Shown piece by piece: positions 6,588-13,706 of a stretch of DNA of 29,171 bases. Where the stretch lies: assembly GCA_043757265.1 (NCBI GenBank), contig JAYUQP010000065.1, forward strand, positions 1-29,171. Reading direction: 5' to 3'. The DNA is from JANPLN01 sp043757265. GTDB taxonomy: Bacteria > Bdellovibrionota > Bdellovibrionia > Bdellovibrionales > JAGQZY01. How positions within the stretch are numbered: the first letter of the stretch is position 1; the number at the start of each line of letters is the position of its first letter. The notes beneath the pieces are model-generated. The model was given only the letters and a program-made list of their open reading frames with translations, made no database searches and was not told the origin of the DNA. The position numbers and the translations under genes are program-made.

Positions 6588-6943
6588 AAACCCCTCCCTT
6601 GTTTTATTTTAAATTTTTTAATTTTCTCAACTGAAAGCGCAAGAATTACGAAAAATAGCTAAATCAGCTAATTTTCATCTGCTAGAAATTTTCTCATGGA
6701 GTAATCGCAGGTTTTTGGGGCCCGTTTTGTGCGCACGTAGACCCCTCACCTATGGTAATCGGACAGAAAAGCCTAAAAAACACCTCTCAGATCTCATTAA
6801 ACACATTGCTATTCATAATTTTTGGCAAAATGTCGCTCATTTTTTTGTATTGAAAATAATTTTATCTTTATGAATTTCTTAAGGAATGAAATATTAGCAT
6901 GAACCGTGACAACCGCTCACTTGTTGCATTAATGTAACAGCAT
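6588..6943. other. 356-bp divergent control region of the element
   Basis: This is A+T-rich apart from a short GGGGCCCG segment near 6718. It separates the leftward recombinase/replication block from the rightward HTH gene, so it should carry the element's main divergent promoters. An 18-bp dyad sits at its right end. Short ORFs here (12-33 codons) lack ribosome sites and I do not call them. Confidence 0.5.
6922..6939. promoter_or_regulatory. 18-bp palindromic operator candidate
   Basis: TGTTGCATT-AATGTAACA is a dyad with one mismatch per 9-bp arm, centred on TTAA. It ends 4 bp before the ATG of the HTH gene at 6944. Position and symmetry fit an autorepressor site covering the ribosome-binding region. 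Confidence 0.5.
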
Positions 6944-7381
6944 ATGTACAAACGCGACCGAAAATCCCACAAACAAGGTCTCAAAGCTGAAGACGCTGCC
7001 CATGAAATCTATGCCGTGCTCTTGCTGGGCCAAAAGGCCTCAAGAGCCTTACCAAAAGACTTTTTACGGGATTGTCTGAAATCTCAGGACGTGTATGTCT
7101 TTTTTTTAAAGCTCTGTATGGAATACGATTTCTCTGGCAACCTCTCAAGCTTAAGAAAAGGACTACTGCTGGTCGTAAAGACTCTTGGTGCAGCAAAGAT
7201 AGCCAAAGCCTCTAAAATCAACAGAGTGACCCTTTATAGGATGCTTGGGAAGGGCGGCAATCCTGGCATTAAGAACCTAATGTCACTTTTAAAAGTGCTT
7301 GGGGTGAACTTTTGGATCGTGGACAAGGAGTTTTACAACCACCGCGAGCAGGCTCGTCGCCGTGGACTTCATCGGACGTAG
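6944..7381 (+). CDS. HTH transcriptional regulator, HigA/XRE antitoxin-like C-terminus
   Basis: This 145-aa protein has a C-terminal helix-turn-helix (about 75-130: AAKIAKASKINRVTLYRML, then GNPGIKNLMSLLKVLGV). It follows the same pattern as the antitoxin at 9669 (NRESLYKALSEDGNPTLESLSKMLDVLG). The N-terminal ~70 residues are basic and unrelated. No toxin gene is adjacent, so it is an orphan antitoxin-like regulator, probably the control protein of the element. ATG 6944 has no clear ribosome site, but a palindrome lies immediately upstream. Start position is moderately uncertain. Confidence 0.7.
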   Translation: MYKRDRKSHKQGLKAEDAAHEIYAVLLLGQKASRALPKDFLRDCLKSQDVYVFFLKLCMEYDFSGNLSSLRKGLLLVVKTLGAAKIAKASKINRVTLYRMLGKGGNPGIKNLMSLLKVLGVNFWIVDKEFYNHREQARRRGLHRT

Positions 7382-7456
7382 TATGTTTTATTTTTTTGGA
7401 TGGGGAATAAAAGTCATCGAAGTTGGAAGACCTTCGAGAATTTGATTTTCTCTCTC

Positions 7457-8383
7457 TCACCACCCCTGAGGATATGGAGGTCTAGGGAATTGTTTCAAGA
7501 ATCTTCTAAAATAAAGATTATATGGAACTCTGAAAAACATTACATCAGTATCCTGATTATATTTGATGGTTTCTTCGAAACCATTCTTATACCTTTCATC
7601 AATTTCGTATTGAAATACAATACTACTGTTTTTTATCGTAATTTTACCTTTTAAAATATCAATGGCGTAGTCGATTTGGCGGTATTCCATGTTTGTAAAG
7701 TAAGTGTATCCACCTTGGCCGTGATAAAAATCGTAAACAGCCCAATCGTATTTTAAGTAAAGACCGCTGAATTCTATAAAACCATTTTGAGAACTATTCT
7801 TAATCTGCAAATCAACCAATCTATATTTATCATCACTTTCTGCAAGGCGATGTTCAGTATTTTTTTGGATTGTTTTTTGTAAAGTGAAAGTTGTTAGTGC
7901 TGGAGTCATTAAAAGTCCCCAATACCTAACGTTTAAAAGCGAAGTTGAATCTGACGAGAAATAAAACTCCATTTCAGTTAAACTACTGTCTAAGAGTACA
8001 CTCGCCTCAGAGGGATCAGTTATAATGGGTATTTGCTGAAGATTATTCGTTTTTAAATTAAAATAAAAATACAAATCATTTATGTAAATAACAGAGGCCA
8101 CGAAAGAATGTTGTTTTACAAGCCTCACCTTAACTATAGCGCTGTCTGAATCAGATGGATTAACACAAACATCATCTTGAATATAGATATTTTGAATTAT
8201 TGTGGAATCCTCCTCATCTTTATAACTTGTTACTATTAAATTTTTATCAAAGTACATTTTAAAACTATTTAGCACAAAACTACTATCTGTTAATTTTGCA
8301 CATCGCGACCATTCCGTATTATCGCTTGCATACGCATTGGAATTTAAAATAAAAAAAACTGTAAACAATAGAATATTTAGCAC
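7457..8383 (-). CDS. Secreted protein of unknown function (308 aa)
   Basis: It starts at GTG 8383 with AAGGGG 7 nt upstream. A signal peptide is clear: hydrophobic LLFTVFFILN, then cleavage after AYA-S around residue 19. The mature part is rich in Tyr, Asp, Asn and beta-prone sequence, with two Cys (C28, C73) that could form a disulfide in the periplasm. No family recognised. The gene is more A+T-rich than its neighbours, suggesting recent transfer. It converges with the HTH gene at 7381 and is likely element cargo. Confidence 0.75.
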   Translation of the reverse strand: MLNILLFTVFFILNSNAYASDNTEWSRCAKLTDSSFVLNSFKMYFDKNLIVTSYKDEEDSTIIQNIYIQDDVCVNPSDSDSAIVKVRLVKQHSFVASVIYINDLYFYFNLKTNNLQQIPIITDPSEASVLLDSSLTEMEFYFSSDSTSLLNVRYWGLLMTPALTTFTLQKTIQKNTEHRLAESDDKYRLVDLQIKNSSQNGFIEFSGLYLKYDWAVYDFYHGQGGYTYFTNMEYRQIDYAIDILKGKITIKNSSIVFQYEIDERYKNGFEETIKYNQDTDVMFFRVPYNLYFRRFLKQFPRPPYPQGW

Positions 8384-8540
8384 ACCGCACCCCTTAAATT
8401 AAAAACAAGCCAGAAATAAGTAAGATCTGAAGGATTGTCAATTTTTTAAGCTTAAAATTTCGTCACTCTTAGTTTTTACTCATATTTGACGAAAAGTGGA
8501 TATGATTGCACTGACTTTTATTCAAAGGCTTCGATCTTTT

Positions 8541-8578
8541 TAAATAAAAAACCCTCAGGATGTTAATCGTGAGGGTTT
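8541..8578 (-). terminator. Intrinsic terminator for the 165-aa secreted protein gene
   Basis: A perfect 9-bp stem (8549-8557 with 8570-8578, AAACCCTCA/TGAGGGTTT) is followed on the minus strand by TTTTTTATTT. It sits 30 bp past the stop codon at 8609. Confidence 0.85.
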
Positions 8579-8608
8579 CGTGACGGACTCCGTGAATGAA
8601 CGAAGTGA

Positions 8609-9106
8609 TTACTGACAGCTAGTTTTTACTGGGAATTTTGGCTTAGCTCTTTTTTCGAGAATGTCGTCAATGTGATAAGTCGTTGAACAACTTTTTCCTT
8701 CGTCGCTGCGTTCTGACTGAACAATTATCTTTCCCTCGTCAGCCATTCCCCTAAGGACACATTTAGGCAGCGAATCCGATTTCTTATCGGAACACTTCTT
8801 GTTTCCAATATCTCGTGTCATTTTTTGAATCTCAGTCTTATTGGATTCGCAAAACTTTTCAAATTGCGAATAGTTAGGGCCCCAGCCCGAGCAGTCATGA
8901 ATGATGACAAACTTCTCCAACAAGACTTTTTGAGTCGCTATCGGAGCACGGAAAATATTGCAGGTTTCATCTGGGCATGCTTTTAGCTGGTGCTCTTTGT
9001 CGCTCTTTGAATAGGTGTAGGAGAGATCTTTTTCTATGCTAAATGAATCTGCAAAGGCGGTTGAAAGCGACGTCGTTGCGAATAATATCGAGATAAAGAA
9101 TTTCAT
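8609..9106 (-). CDS. Secreted cysteine-rich protein of unknown function (165 aa)
   Basis: ATG 9106 is preceded by GGGGACAAG. A signal peptide (MKFFISILFATTSLSTAFA) is cleaved at about residue 19. The mature part has eight cysteines (first pair in ACPDETC, last two in KSCSTTY and the terminal TSC), so four disulfides are possible in the periplasm or outside the cell. No family recognised. It has its own terminator and a 231-bp upstream region, so it is a single-gene unit. It lies inside the integrative element beside the toxin-antitoxin pair. Confidence 0.78.
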   Translation of the reverse strand: MKFFISILFATTSLSTAFADSFSIEKDLSYTYSKSDKEHQLKACPDETCNIFRAPIATQKVLLEKFVIIHDCSGWGPNYSQFEKFCESNKTEIQKMTRDIGNKKCSDKKSDSLPKCVLRGMADEGKIIVQSERSDEGKSCSTTYHIDDILEKRAKPKFPVKTSCQ

Positions 9107-9318
9107 CTTGTCCCCATAGTAGAACGATTAAGTCCGGTGGTCATTAAAGGAATCTTTTGCTTCGACGGGCCATAGATCAATTATATGGCTTCTGAAGCAT
9201 TAGTCCCCATTATATCGTTTCTCGTGGAGGACTATTTAAAAGCCAGTAGATTCCTTTCCATAAGACCTTGGACGCTAGCACCCTTCTTTATATGTTAGTT
9301 CTCGCTATTTTGTAGTTT

Positions 9319-9331
9319 ATATGCTACATAT
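9319..9331. promoter_or_regulatory. Small dyad upstream of the toxin gene
   Basis: ATATG-CTA-CATAT, 7 bp before the GTG start of the toxin. Type II toxin-antitoxin operons are normally autorepressed through such palindromes. The rest of 9107-9337 shows nothing else definite. Confidence 0.35.
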
Positions 9332-9337
9332 TAATCA

Positions 9338-9676
9338 GTGATAGCAAAAGCCCGTCAACTTCGTATTTATTCCACCGAAAGCGGCAAACAGCCGTTTAAT
9401 GAGTGGGTTAAGGATTTAAGAGACCCGCCAACGGTGCGGCGGATACAGGCTCGCTTGGCTGGAGTGATCGCCGGGAACCTTGGAGACGTAAAGCCTGTCG
9501 GTGATGGTGTGAGTGAACTTCGGCTTGCGTTTGGACCTGGGTACCGCATTTACTTTGGAGTTGATGGTGAGGAACTCATTATTCTTCTCTGCGGAGGAGA
9601 TAAAAGTTCTCAGGAGCGGGATATCCGCAAGGCTAAAGAATATTTGATCGATTATAGGAGGCAAAGTCATGAGTAA
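9338..9676 (+). CDS. RelE/ParE-superfamily (HigB-type) toxin
   Basis: This 112-aa protein matches the HigB-like addiction-module killer family. Features are YSTESGKQPFNEWVKDL near the N-terminus, a central GDVKPVGDGVSELRL, the core GPGYRIYF, then LLCGGDKSSQERDIRKAKEY. Members are ribosome-dependent or related mRNA interferases. The start is GTG 9338; no ribosome site is visible, so initiation may be leaderless or weak. Its 3' end overlaps the antitoxin by 8 nt. Toxin-first order is typical of higBA. The pair probably stabilises the integrative element. Confidence 0.88.
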   Translation: MIAKARQLRIYSTESGKQPFNEWVKDLRDPPTVRRIQARLAGVIAGNLGDVKPVGDGVSELRLAFGPGYRIYFGVDGEELIILLCGGDKSSQERDIRKAKEYLIDYRRQSHE

Positions 9677-9989
9677 AAAAGGTAGTGTTTCTTACGACGA
9701 ATGGGTGATTGAATCACTTAAAGGTGACCAAGAAGCTCAAACTCAATACATTCAAGCTACTATCGAAGAAAATCGTGGTTTTCCAAAAGCTATTTTGATT
9801 GCTCTCCGCCATGTGGCCGAAGCGCGTGGTTTTAAAAGTTTTGCTGAGGAAACAAACCTTAATAGAGAGAGTCTTTATAAAGCCCTCTCGGAAGATGGTA
9901 ACCCAACCCTCGAGAGTCTCTCTAAAATGCTTGATGTTCTTGGACTCGACATCTCTGTGAAGCCAAAAACAAAACTCAAGGTCGGCTAA
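9669..9989 (+). CDS. HigA-type antitoxin (HTH)
   Basis: This 106-aa partner of the toxin starts at ATG 9669 within the toxin 3' end, with TAGGAGG upstream. The HTH (about 50-95: FAEETNLNRESLYKALS, then GNPTLESLSKMLDVLG) is the addiction-module antidote type that binds the operon promoter. The N-terminal 40 residues (SYDEWVIESLKGD) should neutralise the toxin. It converges with the 82-aa HTH gene, leaving only 7 bp between stop codons. Confidence 0.88.
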   Translation: MSKKGSVSYDEWVIESLKGDQEAQTQYIQATIEENRGFPKAILIALRHVAEARGFKSFAEETNLNRESLYKALSEDGNPTLESLSKMLDVLGLDISVKPKTKLKVG

Positions 9990-9996
9990 TTTAATA

Positions 9997-10245
9997 TTAA
10001 AGCACTGAGACCCTTTTGATAAGACGCCTTTCTTTCTCAGTAAGTCCATCGGCCTTAAAATCAATACGGCGCAATGCTTGAATATAATTTTGTATCGCAC
10101 CATCCGTCTTTTTATACCTCAGTCCCAGCTCTTTACGGGTCCATCCTTCAATCCAGCGTAGTTTTGCCAGCTCCGCGAGATTTATCCTTGGCTCCCGCCA
10201 TTGGATTGGGTGTGTTTCAACCCAAACCAACGGTTCATCCACCAT
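9997..10245 (-). CDS. Small HTH protein at the right edge of the element (82 aa)
   Basis: The centre (residues 22-62: LAELAKLRWIEGWTRKELG, then GAIQNYIQALRRI) looks like a sigma-region-4 or Mu-C-like helix-turn-helix. ATG 10245 is preceded by GAGGAGCC. GTG at 10242 would have better spacing, and a further in-frame TTG (10269) lacks support. The ribosome site lies inside the tRNA-end fragment at 10251-10261 (CGAGGAG is the complement of the acceptor end). Its expression could therefore depend on which sequence abuts the att site. A directionality factor or regulator role is possible, inferred from position. Confidence 0.55.
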   Translation of the reverse strand: MVDEPLVWVETHPIQWREPRINLAELAKLRWIEGWTRKELGLRYKKTDGAIQNYIQALRRIDFKADGLTEKERRLIKRVSVL

Positions 10246-10339
10246 GGCTCCTCGGGTACCACACTTCAAAAGCGACCACTATGGTCATTTCAATCCCCAG
10301 TTTTTTACGTTCTGATATTGGTCGCTCCGCTCCTGTGTT

Positions 10340-10406
10340 ACCCGAAACAGGACTTGAACCCGTGAGCGCTAGAGAACAAATTGACCAATCAAGTCCTGTC
10401 TTGGGT
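10340..10406. repeat. Inverted pair of tRNA-end fragments (18-bp arms)
   Basis: ACCCGAAACAGGACTTGA (10340-10357) pairs with 10389-10406 at 16 of 18 positions across a 31-nt spacer. Each arm differs from the tRNA-Leu T-arm/acceptor sequence (3195-3212) by a single base. On the minus strand it has a plausible T-arm but is only 67 nt and lacks a proper anticodon stem, so it is not called as a tRNA. Confidence 0.7.
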
Positions 10407-10410
10407 ACCA
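10389..10410 (+). other. attR candidate
   Basis: This is 21/22 identical to 3195-3216 of the tRNA-Leu gene and in the same orientation. It is the best match in the array for the distal junction of the element. Confidence 0.6.
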
Positions 10411-10490
10411 CTTCTAAAACCGTAAGTATGGTCATTTTCATTCCCCAAGTTTTTACGTGCTGTAAGTTGGTCGCTCCGCTTAGTTGGGCC

Positions 10491-10508
10491 ACCCGAGGCA
10501 GGACTTGA
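10491..10508 (-). other. Second inverted tRNA-Leu end fragment
   Basis: The reverse complement differs from 3195-3212 at one base. It lies outside the best attR, so it may mark an older or secondary integration event at this locus. Confidence 0.55.
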
Positions 10509-10590
10509 ACCATTAGGCGTCAACGTACAATCAAGCTACTACCATGGATACCAACTAAAAGCCGCAGCACACTTCTTCTTTCTGTTTCGA

Positions 10591-10959
10591 TTAAAGATTA
10601 GGACAAACTGCCTCGGGAATTTCTCCATCACAAGTTATGTCCACCCGTGTTTCCATCTCTCCAGTGTTAAGGTTCCTGATTGGCCCAGCAAAAACGTCCA
10701 CCAATTTTGCATCCGACGAATTGTATAGTTTTTTACAAATCCCTGCGGAGTCTCTTTCGGTTGCGGGAACTGCCTTTCCGCGATTCATAATTAAAACCTC
10801 TGTAAAAGTAACGGTATCATCATAGTTGACAAGAATTTCGTGCACTCGAATGCCTTTACTTCCAAGATTAAATGCGGATTCAGTGGGTCCAACGCAGGTG
10901 GATTTGGCAAGTGTGGGCAGCGTAAAAAAAGAAATGGTAATTACGAACAATAATTTCAC
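10591..10959 (-). CDS. Small secreted protein of unknown function (122 aa)
   Basis: The start is GTG 10959 with GAGGAG 6 nt upstream. A signal peptide (LLFVITISFFTLPTLA) is followed by a compact domain with four Cys (C22, C75, C110, C119), consistent with disulfides in the periplasm. The fold looks beta-rich (TVTFTEVLIMNRGK, ETRVDITCDG). No family recognised. It is the first gene beyond the tRNA-fragment array and is divergent from the large lipoprotein at 11118. Confidence 0.7.
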   Translation of the reverse strand: MKLLFVITISFFTLPTLAKSTCVGPTESAFNLGSKGIRVHEILVNYDDTVTFTEVLIMNRGKAVPATERDSAGICKKLYNSSDAKLVDVFAGPIRNLNTGEMETRVDITCDGEIPEAVCPNL

Positions 10960-11117
10960 AAAATCTCCTCGGGTTTTTTATGCTTATATCAGCTTCTCGA
11001 AGCCAACGGTGAGAGTAAAGATTTCCTGTCAAAAGTTTGGACAGCAAAAGAGAAAAGTTTAGCGTCTCAAAATTAGATTCACTTGCAGTGTATAGCGGGC
11101 AACTATAGCCTTGTAGT

Positions 11118-12896
11118 ATGTCTGCAAAACTTCGAGCACTCTTAAATTTACTACCCTTAGCAGGCGCGGCTCTTGCCTTGGTCATTTTTTTTCAGAATTG
11201 TTCCCCAAACTCAATGCATTCGGCACAGACAAGCACCAATGCACCCTCAAACACCGATGATTCCACATCTGGTTGTGATTGTGGAAGTACGGATGCTAGC
11301 CGGCCGTGCAAGGGTCAGTTTGCGGAATACGTTGCTGGAACCTCTAAAATTCGTTTCGAGTTCCAATGCTCTGGAGGCGATTGCAAGTGCGGAAAATTTG
11401 CCAACCAGCATGACTTCTGGGTGGCGCCCGTCTCTGTGAATGGCACGGTTCATCTAACACGGATGGCGCCGGCTGTTATCGGTACTCCCGGCGAAGCGGA
11501 TTACCGTAATGGCTGGGTCGTAAATCCCGACGATCAAAACAAGGTTGGACTCGACGGGCGTTTTTTTGCAGCGGGAAATTTTAAATTTCCACAGAACCCT
11601 TCGACCGCGCAGCCTTACGTCATTGAAACTTCCCAGGGTATTCAGTCTATCTGGAAGGCGGACCATTATCCCGACGCCGAGATTGGAAGCAATTGCACAG
11701 GAATCGCGCCCAACGGGGACACGCGGATGTGCTTCTTGCAAACGGCTTTACTTACGATTTTGCCAGGCGTTCCCGAACGGGCAGGCACGATTGTTTTAAG
11801 ACCGCCCTACTTTGGGCAAACCAAACCTTTGTATTCAGCTACACAATTGGATCTCAATTTTTTTCCAAATTTGCCGTTGATAACTCGCCCTTCTGGTGAT
11901 GGCGTTGCAATCAGCTGGGACAAAGCCTTGGGCGATCTGAAATTTCCCGACGCAGACTGGGGTAACAGCTGGCCCGCAACACAAGTCCATCACGCAAAAT
12001 TCAATTGGTACAGCCCGCTTGACAACGGCTACCCAGCATATTCACCACAGGGAAATCGCAACAATGCTCTGGCTTTGTTGATGTTTGCTACGTCGTCTCC
12101 TGAAGAGCTTGCAAAAAAAGAGCTTTTAATAATTCGGGCGATTCAACAAGGCCTTGATATTTTGGGAATTGTAAAACATGGCACAGCTGTTACGGTGAAT
12201 GGAGTCATGCGCGGAGGCTTCACACCGAACGGCGGGCACTCCGTAGGTCGTTACTCGCAGGCAATCATCGCCGCCCATGCCATTTCCAAAGTCGACCCTC
12301 AGTGGAAAAATCTTTTGATCGAAGTGTCTAACTCGGCAGCTGGTCGACTCACATTTCCAGAAACAGGACAGTTTTCTTTTAATTCAACAACCGGCAAATA
12401 CACTTATGGAGTTGTGAATGCAGCGGGCGGACCAAATTATCAGCCAAATTGCACGACCGGTCTAACACCTTGTCAGTCCAACTCAATCCGAGCAGACCCC
12501 GCCGGAAACTACGATGACTGGCCAGCAGGGGGCAATCAAGGAGCTTACCAAGCCATTGCCTGGAATTCGACATTTTTTGCTGCCACAATAGCGCGAGCCA
12601 TCCCAGCTCTGCGCTTAATTCTCTATTCAGGTACGGATGTATATGTGCGACGAATGATTTCAATTGGCACATACACCAATCCGTCTGTGTCTATACCGCT
12701 AATGCCATTGAGTTATTGCGCGACCGGACCCAATGCAAATCGTATTTGTAATACAGATAACGACTGTGGATACACCCATGCCTGTTTTAACAAACAAACT
12801 AATTTTTCCAATTTTATTTGGTCGGCCGCAAATGCTTGGCAAACCTACGATGCGTGTTTGGACTCGAAAGCGTGCGATGGAATGGCAGGGCTCTGA
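11118..12896 (+). CDS. Large putative lipoprotein of unknown function (592 aa)
   Basis: The N-terminus (PLAGAALALVIFFQNCSPNS) is a lipoprotein-like signal with Cys28 preceded by F-Q-N rather than the usual L-x-G/A. I recall this F-Q-N-C form from Bdellovibrio-type proteins. A Ser/Thr-rich linker with a short Cys cluster (CDCGSTDASRPC) leads into a large Trp/Asn/Gly-rich domain. The end is Cys-rich (NRICNTDNDCGYTHAC, then DACLDSKAC), resembling the C-x(4-5)-D-C-x(5)-C repeats of secreted myxobacterial and bdellovibrio proteins. No enzyme family recognised. ATG 11118 has no obvious ribosome site. Probably outer-membrane-anchored. Confidence 0.75.
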   Translation: MSAKLRALLNLLPLAGAALALVIFFQNCSPNSMHSAQTSTNAPSNTDDSTSGCDCGSTDASRPCKGQFAEYVAGTSKIRFEFQCSGGDCKCGKFANQHDFWVAPVSVNGTVHLTRMAPAVIGTPGEADYRNGWVVNPDDQNKVGLDGRFFAAGNFKFPQNPSTAQPYVIETSQGIQSIWKADHYPDAEIGSNCTGIAPNGDTRMCFLQTALLTILPGVPERAGTIVLRPPYFGQTKPLYSATQLDLNFFPNLPLITRPSGDGVAISWDKALGDLKFPDADWGNSWPATQVHHAKFNWYSPLDNGYPAYSPQGNRNNALALLMFATSSPEELAKKELLIIRAIQQGLDILGIVKHGTAVTVNGVMRGGFTPNGGHSVGRYSQAIIAAHAISKVDPQWKNLLIEVSNSAAGRLTFPETGQFSFNSTTGKYTYGVVNAAGGPNYQPNCTTGLTPCQSNSIRADPAGNYDDWPAGGNQGAYQAIAWNSTFFAATIARAIPALRLILYSGTDVYVRRMISIGTYTNPSVSIPLMPLSYCATGPNANRICNTDNDCGYTHACFNKQTNFSNFIWSAANAWQTYDACLDSKACDGMAGL

Positions 12897-12981
12897 GGCC
12901 GTGCATCCCAATCTTTTTTAAGTTTGAAGCCAAGGCTTAGCTCGTTTAATCTAGTCAAAGATTAAAAATCGGGGGGATTTC

Positions 12982-13413
12982 ATGGCTTTGCTGCTGTCGG
13001 GTCTAATGCTATTTTTGTGCGTTCCTTCTTTTGCAGTTCAACGATTTGCAAAAGATGAGTTACGGTTTGTTTTTCATCCCGAGGGCATGCCAACAGTCGC
13101 GTGCAGTCATGTTCCGCTCAAAGAAAGCAGCCCGCATGCTCCCAACCTTCCCTGGTGGTTTGTTGAGTGCGGGCAGAGAAAATTCACGGTCGACGCCTGG
13201 TTCGAAATCGTTGATCTTCAAAGTAGTTTTCAAAGCATTCGTTTTTTGTTCCACATCAAAGAAAGTGTGGATTCAAGCGGGCTGAAACTTACACAGTTTA
13301 ATACACAGACAACAGATTTGGTTGTGCAAAAAACTTTGCTGTTTGGAATCACTTCATTTTTGGACGTGGACAACGGCTTAGGCGACTTACAGATTACCGC
13401 ATTGCCCAAATAG
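12982..13413 (+). CDS. Secreted protein of unknown function (143 aa)
   Basis: ATG 12982 follows GGGGGG at 6 nt spacing. The signal peptide (LLLSGLMLFLCVPSFA) is cleaved near residue 18. The mature region is beta-rich with two Cys (C41, C63) that could pair. No family recognised. It lies 85 bp after the large lipoprotein gene in the same direction and may share its transcript. Confidence 0.7.
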   Translation: MALLLSGLMLFLCVPSFAVQRFAKDELRFVFHPEGMPTVACSHVPLKESSPHAPNLPWWFVECGQRKFTVDAWFEIVDLQSSFQSIRFLFHIKESVDSSGLKLTQFNTQTTDLVVQKTLLFGITSFLDVDNGLGDLQITALPK

Positions 13414-13706
13414 AGTTGGCAAAATGAAGCCGATCGAAATGACACGACCGTATTACTATCGCCCGCTGAATAAATCGAGTTAGATCAAAAATTGAGCATT
13501 CTGAGCTGCCAATTTTACAAGCAGGGGAAGGTGGGAGTCGCACAAAAAGTGACGATAAACTTGCAAGGCTATGTAAATTTTATTTGACTGATAGTACGCC
13601 CCGTAATGAACTAGCGGAAATTAATTCTGCAGAGATGTTTGAGCCAACTCCGTCGCGCCGTCTCGCGCACAGTTAATAAATTTAAAATAAATCAAAGGAG
13701 ATTTAA
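13414..13706. other. 293-bp intergenic region upstream of the lipoprotein gene
   Basis: I see no gene or repeat. TTGACT near 13584 in an A+T-rich setting could be a -35 element for the lipoprotein gene, but the -10 match is weak. Confidence 0.3.

Larger units (their letters stand above)
3195..10410. mobile_element. Integrative element in tRNA-Leu(UAG), serine recombinase type, ~7.2 kb
   Basis: The boundaries are a 22-bp direct repeat: tRNA 3' end 3195-3216 and 10389-10410, which differ at one position. The recombinase gene sits at the tRNA end. Cargo includes a replication-relaxation-like protein, an HTH regulator, a HigBA-type toxin-antitoxin pair, exported proteins and a large palindrome, all typical of small integrative/mobilizable elements. 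I see no relaxase of a known class, no coupling protein and no type IV secretion genes, so it would be non-self-transmissible. An alternative right end is 10251-10261, where 11 bp of the tRNA end recur. Confidence 0.75.
10246..10552. repeat. ~150-bp tandem repeat built on tRNA-Leu 3'-end fragments
   Basis: Two diverged copies (about 10246-10394 and 10395-10546) align with a 148-151 bp offset. Shared landmarks are GGGTACCAC (10254/10403), TATGGTCATTT (10280/10428), GGTCGCTCCGCT (10320/10469) and CAGGACTTGAACC (10348/10499). Each copy carries a direct tRNA-end fragment at its left and an inverted one at its right. A degraded third fragment follows at about 10531-10552. No protein gene is supported here; open frames crossing it are low-quality. 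Confidence 0.7.

Noticed and set aside
6753..6860. 33-codon ORF in the divergent element control region
   Set aside because: No ribosome site and no recognisable sequence.
10336..10410. A tRNA gene on the minus strand
   Set aside because: The T-arm and acceptor are plausible, but the span is only about 67 nt, the anticodon stem does not form and the D-loop lacks GG.
10074..10513. Open frames on both strands across the tRNA-fragment array
   Set aside because: They arise from the 150-bp repeats; the translations repeat with the DNA and show no domain.
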